From Syntrophomonadaceae bacterium (GTDB taxonomy: Bacteria > Bacillota > Dethiobacteria > DTU022): a DNA stretch of 9,814 nucleotides. Below are positions 1 through 6,205 of the stretch, in pieces. Position numbers and translations under genes: made by a program. The notes below the pieces were generated by a model. It was not told the origin of the DNA and did not search any database. It saw nothing but the letters and a program-made list of their open reading frames with translations. The stretch lies in contig SLBE01000235.1 of assembly GCA_007126465.1 (NCBI GenBank), forward strand, positions 1 to 9,814. The letters are read 5' to 3'. Position 1 is the stretch's first letter; each line of letters begins with the position of its first letter.

Positions 1-1
1 G

Positions 2-184
2 CATTTATGGTATCTCGAAATTTTACCGGGATGGACCACCTTTGGTTTTATGCCTGTGTTTCCTTCATTTATCCTGGCTGCTGTAACTTTGGTGGTTGTA
101 TCCTTACTGACTGAACCGCCACCCATTGAACAGCAGGAGAAAACGTTCGGTATTTTTAAACGGGTCTTTAAATATGATGATTAG
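2..184 (+). CDS. Sodium:solute symporter (SSS family), C-terminal fragment
   Basis: An open frame enters from the left edge and stops at TAG 182-184, leaving 60 visible residues. They show a last hydrophobic membrane segment (PVFPSFILAAVTLVVVSLL), then the tail motif SLLTEPP and a short charged cytoplasmic end (KRVFKYDD). The pattern of a final helix running into SLLTxPP is typical of the C-terminus of sodium:solute symporters such as the PanF/PutP group, which import small solutes with Na+. The substrate cannot be told from this fragment. A hairpin with a T-run lies just downstream, so the gene probably ends its transcription unit. It could be another multi-helix transporter with a similar tail, but SSS is the best fit. 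Confidence 0.65.
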   Translation, partial: HLWYLEILPGWTTFGFMPVFPSFILAAVTLVVVSLLTEPPPIEQQEKTFGIFKRVFKYDD

Positions 185-194
185 GCAATGAGTT

Positions 195-219
195 AAACTG
201 TCAGCGAGCACAGTTTTTT
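195..219 (+). terminator. Intrinsic terminator after the symporter gene
   Basis: AAACTGT (195-201) and ACAGTTT (210-216) form a 7-bp stem with an 8-base loop, running into a T-run at 214-219. It sits 10 bases after the symporter stop codon. The stem is only moderately GC-rich, so efficiency may be partial. Confidence 0.55.
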
Positions 220-281
220 CAACAGGCTGATTAGTAATAATAAAAGAGGAGCAAGGCATTAGTTAGTTTAACAAAAAAATA

Positions 282-2792
282 ATGGAAAACTTAATTGGAC
301 CAGTTAATCGCAGCACTTCATTAGTCGAGGCAATCTCTAACCGCTTCCTGTTAACCCTGACCCTTTATTACTGCACGGGCATTGTGATCGCATATTTATG
401 GGTGGTTCGATCGACAGGTCTTTTGTGGCCGCTTACGGCGATTTTGACTTTATCTTTACTGGCATATTATTACAAAGTATTTGCTTTAGATAAAGCAGCC
501 CTTCTGCTGTTGGTTGCAGCTGCAGGGGGAACTGCTTTTTACTATGCTTTTCTGCCTGCAAATCAGGATATAACTACTTTTACCGGTTCACCGGTATATC
601 TCGAAGGAACCATCATTGAAGAACCGATTCATCATGAGGAGTACAGTGTATATAACCTGGGAATTGAGATGGTTGAAACCGGGGGCGAACGTTATGCTAC
701 AAAGGGCGTCCTCCAGGCACGAGTATATGGTGACCGGGAAGAAAGACACTGGTATGGAGAACGGCTGGGTATAAGAGGAACAATTATTGAACCGCGCGGA
801 ATGCGCAATCCTGGTGGTTTTGATTACCAGTTTTATTTACGCAGCCAGGGTATAGATGCCTTGATTTATACAGATATTTCACGGGTTTCTAACCATGGAA
901 CAGGTCATACAAATTTTCTTGCAGAATCGGCAATCAGGTTGCGCAGTGATATGGCTGAAAATATTATTACTGCTTTGCCATCTCCATCAGCAGAACTACT
1001 GGTAGCTATTTTATTTGGCCAGAGGCATTACCTCCCTTCGGAGGTTGAAGATAACTTTCGCCGGGCTGGAGCTGGTCACCTGATGGCTGTTTCAGGGCTG
1101 CATGTCGGCCTGGTAGCTGCCCTGGTGTTAGGTTTATGGAGTCGTTTGAACCTGCGAGGGCGATTGCCTCTGGTTGTGGCAATTATCCTGGTTTTTGCAT
1201 ACGCATATCTGACCGGGCTCCGCCCCTCTGCTTTGCGGGCAGCGATCATGGTGTCGCTGGCCCTGGGTGCGATGCTGCTGGATCGGGAACATGATCTGCC
1301 GACGGCAGTTTCATTTGCAGCAATAGTCACTTTATTTGTAAATCCATTGCTGCTTTTTACGATTGGTTTTCAACTTTCTTATGCCGCCACAATAACTATA
1401 ATTTACGCGTACAGGCCGCTTGAACACCTACTAAGTCTGTTGCATACTCCCAGGTTACTGGCAGGGCCCCTGGCAATAACAATAGCAGCACAGATGGGAG
1501 TTTTGCCGATTTACCTTTATTATTTTCATTATCTTCCGGCCGGGGCTTTGCTGTTTAATGTTCTCCTGTTACCTTTGATCGCTTTCATTGTTGGGCTGGG
1601 TCTGGCAGGGGCAGTTGTCGGGCAGTTTTTTACTGCCGGCGGTGAAATCCTTCTTTGGGCAGTTCGCCCCCTGCTTGAATTGATGATGGCTATAACTGCC
1701 CTGGCAAAAGCTGACGTATTTTATCATTCTGTCATACCTCCTGGTATAGTATTGCTTGTTGTTTATTATGGCTTAATGGGCCTGGGTTTAAGGTTTTATT
1801 ACCAGGGTTATTACAGGATAGAGGTATTAAAGGAAGTTTTTTCCGGCAGCCCTGGCAGGCGCGGATATAATGTTATTACCCGGATTTACCGTCATAAACC
1901 TGTTTCGTTTATAATTGTCGGAGTAGCATTGGCTGTTATTATAATATGGTCTACCATATTATTGCCCGGGCAGGATCCTTTAAGAGTAACATTTGTTGAT
2001 GTCGGTCAGGGTGCAGCAGCCTTAATTGAAACGCCCTGTGGAATGTCGATCATGGTTGATGCCGGGGGGCGGCCCGCTTACCTGGGCTGTCCGGGGGAAG
2101 TGGGGGAAAAAGTGGTGCTGCCTTTTTTACGGCAGCAGGGTATTAAAGGACTGAATCTGGCCGTGATTACCCATCCCCATGAAGATCACTTTGGCGGGTT
2201 CATTCCGCTAATTGAAAGCATTCCTATTGAAATGGTTTTTGTATCTCAACTTCACGGGGGAACTGAGCACTATACAGCATTAATTGAGAATATATTTACA
2301 ACCGGGGTGCAAGTATATGAAGTTAAAGCGGGACAGACCTGGTTATGCTGCGAAAACCTGGTGCTTGAGGTGATTCATCCCCAGGAAAAGCTTTTAACAG
2401 GGACACGCAGCGATCTGAATAACAATTCGATAGTTTTTAGAATGCATTACAAAGCTGTTACCATGTTATTTACAGGTGACATTGAGGAAGAGGGAGCAAA
2501 TCTTCTGTTTAGGAATGATCAGTGCCTCGTATCTGATCTTCTTTTAATTCCACATCATGGCGGTTACATGGAAAGTATGCCCCGGCTGATAGAAGCTGTT
2601 GACCCTTTAATTGCAGTAATCCAGGTTGGAAATAATTCTTTTGGCCACCCCCATCCTTTTATTATAAGCACCCTGGATGAAAAGGGGATACCGGTGTATC
2701 GCAATGATCTGCACGGCGCGGTGGTAATAGAGACTGATGGCACCGAACTAGAGGTTACAACATTGGAAAAACCTGAGTGTCCTGTTAATTAA
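282..2792 (+). CDS. comEC: ComEC/Rec2 DNA internalisation channel
   Basis: This 836-residue membrane protein has the full ComEC architecture. Residues 20-90 are N-terminal membrane segments. About 100-205 is a soluble DUF4131/OB-like region. About 235-505 is the polytopic Competence domain with AVSGLHVGL at 269-277 and GLRPSALRAA at 312-321. About 540-562 is another helix. The C-terminal metallo-beta-lactamase-like domain (about 566-820) carries VDVGQG 572-577, DAGG 593-596, HPHEDH 631-636, NNNSIV 713-718, TGD 731-733 and HHGG 758-761. ComEC moves single-stranded DNA across the membrane during natural transformation, and the lactamase-like domain is proposed to act as a nuclease. The metal-binding residues are intact here. 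Length is normal for the family. No comEA or holA is adjacent. The ATG at 282 has no Shine-Dalgarno at normal distance; the nearest (AGAGGAG, 245-251) is 30 bases away, and a stop at 264-266 excludes an upstream in-frame start. Confidence 0.95.
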   Translation: MENLIGPVNRSTSLVEAISNRFLLTLTLYYCTGIVIAYLWVVRSTGLLWPLTAILTLSLLAYYYKVFALDKAALLLLVAAAGGTAFYYAFLPANQDITTFTGSPVYLEGTIIEEPIHHEEYSVYNLGIEMVETGGERYATKGVLQARVYGDREERHWYGERLGIRGTIIEPRGMRNPGGFDYQFYLRSQGIDALIYTDISRVSNHGTGHTNFLAESAIRLRSDMAENIITALPSPSAELLVAILFGQRHYLPSEVEDNFRRAGAGHLMAVSGLHVGLVAALVLGLWSRLNLRGRLPLVVAIILVFAYAYLTGLRPSALRAAIMVSLALGAMLLDREHDLPTAVSFAAIVTLFVNPLLLFTIGFQLSYAATITIIYAYRPLEHLLSLLHTPRLLAGPLAITIAAQMGVLPIYLYYFHYLPAGALLFNVLLLPLIAFIVGLGLAGAVVGQFFTAGGEILLWAVRPLLELMMAITALAKADVFYHSVIPPGIVLLVVYYGLMGLGLRFYYQGYYRIEVLKEVFSGSPGRRGYNVITRIYRHKPVSFIIVGVALAVIIIWSTILLPGQDPLRVTFVDVGQGAAALIETPCGMSIMVDAGGRPAYLGCPGEVGEKVVLPFLRQQGIKGLNLAVITHPHEDHFGGFIPLIESIPIEMVFVSQLHGGTEHYTALIENIFTTGVQVYEVKAGQTWLCCENLVLEVIHPQEKLLTGTRSDLNNNSIVFRMHYKAVTMLFTGDIEEEGANLLFRNDQCLVSDLLLIPHHGGYMESMPRLIEAVDPLIAVIQVGNNSFGHPHPFIISTLDEKGIPVYRNDLHGAVVIETDGTELEVTTLEKPECPVN

Positions 2793-2866
2793 AAACTTTT
2801 TACAGGATACTGGGTGCTGAAAAGGAATATTCTCTGTTTTGCAGAACAATATCTACGGGTGATTAA

Positions 2867-3451
2867 ATGGTTGTTATGGAACAGTCAGAAGTTAAAAAAC
2901 TTGTCAGGCAGAACGATAATGAAGCCCGGCGTGCCCTCTTTGAAGCTTTTTACGGGCGCACTTTTGCTGTTGTATATAATATTCTGCGCCGTCGTGAAAA
3001 TGCTGAGGATATCACCCAGGATGCATTCATCAAGGCTTTCCAGAGCATAGACCAGCTGCAGGATCAAGCTAAGTTTGGGGCATGGTTAACGGTGATTGCC
3101 TCGAATTTAGCCCGTAACTACCTGAAACGAGAAAAAAAAATAATTCTCACTGACGAACTGCCTGAAACTTCAACGGGTTCATTTTCAAATGATACTGAAG
3201 AAGAAGCCCTGCGCGGTCTTGAAATTGACAGGGTCAGAAAGGCGATCAGGAAGCTGCCACCTGAACAGTACCAGGTTGTTGTTCTGCAGTACTATCATGA
3301 TTTAAAAGTGGAAGAAATTGCTTCGATGCTCGGCATTCGGGCCGGAACAGTAAAGTCACGCCTTTTCAGGGCACGGGAAAAACTTGCCGGTGAATTGGAA
3401 CTTGAACAGGGTTCCACTTGTCATACTAACAAAGGAGGTGGCTCAGACTGA
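2867..3451 (+). CDS. ECF-type RNA polymerase sigma factor
   Basis: This 194-residue sigma-70 family protein has the two-domain ECF layout. Region 2 spans about 20-90, including AEDITQDAFIKAF at 46-58 and the WLTVIASNLARNYLK core-binding/-10 recognition stretch. A variable acidic linker covers about 95-120. Region 4 spans about 125-176, with the helix-turn-helix VEEIASMLGIRAGTVKSRL that reads the -35 element. There is no region 1.1 or 3. It would redirect RNA polymerase to a small stress or envelope regulon. ATG 2867 is preferred over ATG 2876 because GGTGAT (2858-2863), matching the 3' part of the anti-SD complement, is correctly spaced for it. The stop codon overlaps the next gene's ATG by one base, as expected for a sigma/anti-sigma pair. 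The gap from comEC is 74 bases with no clear terminator, so read-through from comEC is possible. Confidence 0.93.
   Translation: MVVMEQSEVKKLVRQNDNEARRALFEAFYGRTFAVVYNILRRRENAEDITQDAFIKAFQSIDQLQDQAKFGAWLTVIASNLARNYLKREKKIILTDELPETSTGSFSNDTEEEALRGLEIDRVRKAIRKLPPEQYQVVVLQYYHDLKVEEIASMLGIRAGTVKSRLFRAREKLAGELELEQGSTCHTNKGGGSD
3434..3438 (+). promoter_or_regulatory. Strong ribosome binding site of the anti-sigma gene, inside the sigma gene
   Basis: AAAGGAGGTG (3431-3440) lies in the last codons of the sigma gene, encoding its KGGG tail. GGAGG ends 12 bases before ATG 3451. With the TGATG stop/start overlap it should couple translation of the two proteins and keep their ratio fixed. Confidence 0.75.
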
Positions 3452-4218
3452 TGACAGAAGATAGGAAACCGGAATTAAATAATGAATTAATCTGTAACGC
3501 CCTGGAACTTGAGATTAAAGCCCTTGAAGCCCCTCCTGATCCGGATAAGTGGGAAAGAGTAGCATCTGCTCTTGAAAAAGATAAGGATATTCGTTTATTC
3601 CATTTAAGCCGTTTCAACTGGAGCAGGGTTGCTATTGCCGCGGCTGCCTGCCTGGTTTTGGTTGTCAGCGGAATCGGGTTGGTCAGAAACTTTGATATAA
3701 CGATGACTCCTCTTGCTGATGATGCTGCTGTTCCGGAGGCTGCGGATGAAGTGGAAATATTCCACATGGACGAAGAATCTGCAGATATGGAAATTATGGA
3801 GGAAGATCCTGACCGGGCAACCTATGAAGGTATACCACCGGTGGGCGTAATAGATCCGTCTCCGCCGGCCTGGCCGGAAAGTTTGCCTGGTGATTATTAT
3901 TTCAGTACTGCAGTTATTCTGCTGGAAGCAGGGGATCCGGTTTACAGCGGTGCGCTTTATCATAACGGCAGCGCTGATCTTTTACTTGTAAAAAAAGATC
4001 CCCTTGAAAAAGATCTTTTTGGATTTATAGAACATCTTGGTGGGCATATGCAGCTGGATATGCGGGATGTTGAGAGAGTTAACGGTTTTGTTCGCTTTGT
4101 AGCAGGTGAAAAACCGGGCCTGGCCTGGCAGGATGAAAGCCGCAACCAGGCCCTTTTGGTTTTGTCCGGTCAGGAAGCTAAAGAAAAACTAAAAGTTATA
4201 GCTGCTTCACTTGACTAA
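3451..4218 (+). CDS. Membrane-bound anti-sigma factor partner
   Basis: This 255-residue protein is inferred to be the anti-sigma factor of the overlapping ECF gene from position and topology. Residues 1-57 are a short charged cytoplasmic region. One transmembrane helix follows at about 58-77. A strongly acidic extracytoplasmic linker runs from about 88 to 122. A folded outer domain (about 145-255) ends in the pattern GLAWQDESRNQALLVLSG...LKVIAASL, which resembles DUF4367/RsiW-type sensor domains. The cytoplasmic part lacks the HxxxCxxC zinc motif of ZAS anti-sigma factors; it has a single Cys at 15. Sigma binding must therefore use a different surface. The likely role is to hold the sigma factor at the membrane until an envelope signal triggers release, possibly by proteolysis. 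The function is inferred from context, not from a diagnostic motif. Confidence 0.75.
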   Translation: MTEDRKPELNNELICNALELEIKALEAPPDPDKWERVASALEKDKDIRLFHLSRFNWSRVAIAAAACLVLVVSGIGLVRNFDITMTPLADDAAVPEAADEVEIFHMDEESADMEIMEEDPDRATYEGIPPVGVIDPSPPAWPESLPGDYYFSTAVILLEAGDPVYSGALYHNGSADLLLVKKDPLEKDLFGFIEHLGGHMQLDMRDVERVNGFVRFVAGEKPGLAWQDESRNQALLVLSGQEAKEKLKVIAASLD

Positions 4219-4232
4219 AAACTAAGTTTTTT
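4217..4232. terminator. Weak AT-rich hairpin between convergent genes
   Basis: AAAAAC (4217-4222), loop TAA, GTTTTT (4226-4231) can fold on either strand and ends in a T-run in both directions. It overlaps the anti-sigma stop codon and lies 3 bases from the ilvC stop. The stem has a single GC pair, so it may be only a marginal bidirectional terminator. Confidence 0.35.
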
Positions 4233-4234
4233 AT

Positions 4235-5230
4235 TTATGAAGGATCTATATACTTCATCATTTTACGCAGCCTATTTCCTACCTCAACTATCTGATGTTT
4301 TTCTTCAATCTTTCTCAGGGCTTTAAACTGGGGCTGGTTAGCCTGGTTTTCTGTTACCCATTCAAGGGCGAATTGACCGGTTTGGATTTCGCTGAGGATG
4401 TCTTTCATTTCGCTGCGAACCTGGTCATTGATAATCCTCGGGCCCCTGGTCAGGTCACCATACTCAGCGGTATCACTGACTGAATAGCGCATTCTTTCCA
4501 GACCGCCTTCATAGATCAAGTCAACAATCAGTTTAAGTTCGTGCAGGCATTCAAAGTAGGCCACTTCGGGTTGATATCCAGCTTCAACCAGGGTTTCAAA
4601 ACTGGCTTTAACCAGTGCTGAAACTCCCCCGCAGAGAATAACCTGCTCCCCGAACAAGTCAGTTTCAGTTTCTTCCTGGAAGGTTGTTTCAATTACTCCC
4701 GAACGGGTGCAGCCAATCCCCCTGGCATAAGCCAGGGCCAGCTGCTTGGCTTTTCCCGTATAGTCCTGGTGGACTGCCATCAGGGCCGGCACGCCGGCGC
4801 CTTCCTTGTATAGCCGCCTTAACAGGTGGCCGGGGCTTTTAGGAGCGATCATGAAAACATCAACATTTTCCGGAGGTATGACCTGGTTATAAATAATATT
4901 AAACCCGTGTGACACTACCAGCGCTTTGCCTTCAGAAAGGTGGGGTAAAACTGATTCCCTGTAAACAGCAGGCTGGTAATTATCGCCAATCAGGATTTGG
5001 ATTAAATCGGCTTCCTTCGCTGCCTCGCTTACAGTTGCCACTTCCAGGCCATCTTTTTTTACCTTGTCCCTGCTTTTGCTTTCTGCGTGTAAACCGACAA
5101 TTACATCAAGTCCGCTGTCCTTAAGATTCTGGGCCTGGGAATGTCCCTGGCTGCCGTAACCTAATACGGCAATTTTTTTGTTTTTCAGGATGTTTAAGTC
5201 TGCATCCTGGTCGTAGTACATTACTGCCAT
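4235..5230 (-). CDS. ilvC: Ketol-acid reductoisomerase (class I)
   Basis: This 331-residue enzyme converts acetolactate and acetohydroxybutyrate to dihydroxy-acids in valine, leucine and isoleucine synthesis, using a reduced nicotinamide cofactor and Mg2+. The Rossmann motif GYGSQGH is at 24-30. HGF is at 108-110, APKSPGH at 129-135 and ETETDLFGEQ at 187-196. Metal ligands D191, E195, E227 and E231 (in ECLHELKLI) are all present. Length and the C-terminal knot domain are standard for class I. The cofactor loop GLHAESKSR (46-54) departs from the usual form, in which Gly and Trp occupy the Glu50 and Arg54 positions. GGAGG, 9 bases upstream of ATG 5230, supports the start. The gene stands alone, convergent with the sigma operon, with no ilvBN or leu genes next to it. 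The short predicted leader leaves no room for a T-box. Confidence 0.97.
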   Translation of the reverse strand: MAVMYYDQDADLNILKNKKIAVLGYGSQGHSQAQNLKDSGLDVIVGLHAESKSRDKVKKDGLEVATVSEAAKEADLIQILIGDNYQPAVYRESVLPHLSEGKALVVSHGFNIIYNQVIPPENVDVFMIAPKSPGHLLRRLYKEGAGVPALMAVHQDYTGKAKQLALAYARGIGCTRSGVIETTFQEETETDLFGEQVILCGGVSALVKASFETLVEAGYQPEVAYFECLHELKLIVDLIYEGGLERMRYSVSDTAEYGDLTRGPRIINDQVRSEMKDILSEIQTGQFALEWVTENQANQPQFKALRKIEEKHQIVEVGNRLRKMMKYIDPS

Positions 5231-5275
5231 CTGGTGAGTCCTCCCTGCATTTTTTGATAAAATAACTTATTAGCC

Positions 5276-5306
5276 ATTATAAACCAAACTCCTGCCGTAT
5301 GCTCAA
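5276..5306 (-). promoter_or_regulatory. Candidate ilvC promoter
   Basis: On the minus strand a perfect TATAAT (+ strand 5276-5281) is preceded by TTGAGC (5301-5306) with a 19-base spacer, longer than the ideal 17. The start point would be near 5269, giving a leader of about 40 bases before ATG 5230. That is too short for a T-box or a leader-peptide attenuator. Confidence 0.5.
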
Positions 5307-5403
5307 TAAAAGTGACGTAAATAAGCAGAAAGTTAACGAATATGTTAAAATAAATGGTAATTTGCTATGTAAAAATATTTATCTCTATTGCAAAAGGTGA
5401 ATA

Positions 5404-6153
5404 ATGGAAAGAATATTTGATCTTGTATATTTGTTTTCACAAAGCATAAATTTAATGGTTTTAATCGGAACGCAGTATATTACCGGTCTTCTTGTCATTC
5501 ATAAAAATGTCAAAGTAAATTATACCCGCAAGATAAACCACTTTATGCTTTTTTTTGTACCGATATTCTTAAACCGCGGTTATGTTCATGAAGACGCGAT
5601 CGGCCTTTTTGTGATAGGAGCTTTTCTGGCAGTAGCCAAGTTTATATTTTATATTAAGCCAATCAGGGACAGGGTGCCCTTTATTAAAGTGATGTTTCGC
5701 TCCTTTGACCGGCCGGAAGACCGGCCTTATACCCTGTTATGGCTTGTAACTCAGACCGCGGCAGGATACTGTGTCCTGATCCCGATGAGTGCTCTATTTG
5801 CCCACGTAGGGTATTTGGACCTTGCCATAATTCCGATTTTGATTTACGGTATAGGTGACGGTCTGGCTGAACCGGTAGGCGTTCGTTTTGGAAAACACAA
5901 ATACCGGACTCCGGCTTTGTTTACCGGGCGGGAATACTTTAGAACTTTAGAAGGCAGCTCGATAGTATTTTTAACCAGTCTAATTGTAATAGCTGCATAT
6001 TATAACTATTTTACCCCTACCCAGTTTATTGTTGCTTTAATTGCCGTGCCGGTTACAATGACCCTGGTGGAAGCTGTTTCACCTCACACCTGGGATGCGC
6101 CTCCCCTTTTCCTGACCGGTTTTTTAGTGCTTTACGGTATAAGAATGATCTGA
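5404..6153 (+). CDS. Dolichol/phytol kinase-like membrane protein (polyprenol kinase / CTP-transferase superfamily)
   Basis: This 249-residue protein has about six to seven hydrophobic segments. It shows the signature order of the SEC59/VTE5 kinase and CDP-diglyceride synthase-like superfamily: TRKINHF at 41-47, GDGLAEPVG at 151-159 followed by RFGKHKYRTP, RTLEGS at 180-185, and VEAVSPHTWDAP at 222-232. Family members phosphorylate isoprenoid alcohols with CTP or transfer CMP to lipids at the membrane. In many relatives the last motif reads E..S....DN; here it is DA, so one usually polar position is lost. The substrate is unknown. A good SD (AAAGGTGA, 5393-5400) precedes ATG 5404. The gene leads a same-strand set with a lipoprotein and a PAP2 phosphatase. 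That pairing suggests lipid-phosphate metabolism, which is inference. Confidence 0.75.
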   Translation: MERIFDLVYLFSQSINLMVLIGTQYITGLLVIHKNVKVNYTRKINHFMLFFVPIFLNRGYVHEDAIGLFVIGAFLAVAKFIFYIKPIRDRVPFIKVMFRSFDRPEDRPYTLLWLVTQTAAGYCVLIPMSALFAHVGYLDLAIIPILIYGIGDGLAEPVGVRFGKHKYRTPALFTGREYFRTLEGSSIVFLTSLIVIAAYYNYFTPTQFIVALIAVPVTMTLVEAVSPHTWDAPPLFLTGFLVLYGIRMI

Positions 6154-6191
6154 TAAATATCTCTGAAAAACAGGTAAAGTCTGACTGCCCT

Positions 6192-6196
6192 GGAGG
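6192..6196 (+). promoter_or_regulatory. Ribosome binding site that fixes the lipoprotein start
   Basis: GGAGG lies directly against an in-frame ATG at 6197, which is too close to use, and 9 bases before the in-frame ATG at 6206. The second ATG is therefore the likely start, shortening the protein by three residues. Confidence 0.8.
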
Positions 6197-6205
6197 ATGG
6201 TTCTA

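Noticed and set aside
1076..1330. Minus-strand open frame opposite comEC
   Set aside because: It lies wholly opposite a conserved part of comEC, has a low-complexity Arg/Thr-rich translation and no SD, so it is a shadow frame. The same reasoning applies to minus-strand frames at 3426-3963 and 9166-9501.
2781..2805. CCTGT...ACAGG inverted repeat at the end of comEC as a terminator
   Set aside because: The stem is only five pairs with an AT-rich interior loop, and no T-run follows the 3' arm.
5320..5372. Promoter for the kinase-like gene
   Set aside because: Several AT-rich hexamers (for example TAAAAT 5346-5351) occur, but none has a matching -35 at acceptable spacing, so I do not call one.
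5711..5726. GGCCGG-AAGA-CCGGCC hairpin inside the kinase-like gene
   Set aside because: It encodes the repeated Asp-Arg-Pro of a hydrophilic loop, has no T-run and is not placed at a gene boundary. The similar GGCCGG palindrome at 3865-3877 also lies in coding sequence. Both are best explained by codon use.
6197..6205. ATG 6197 as start of the binding lipoprotein
   Set aside because: The SD GGAGG directly touches this ATG; the in-frame ATG at 6206 has proper 9-base spacing.
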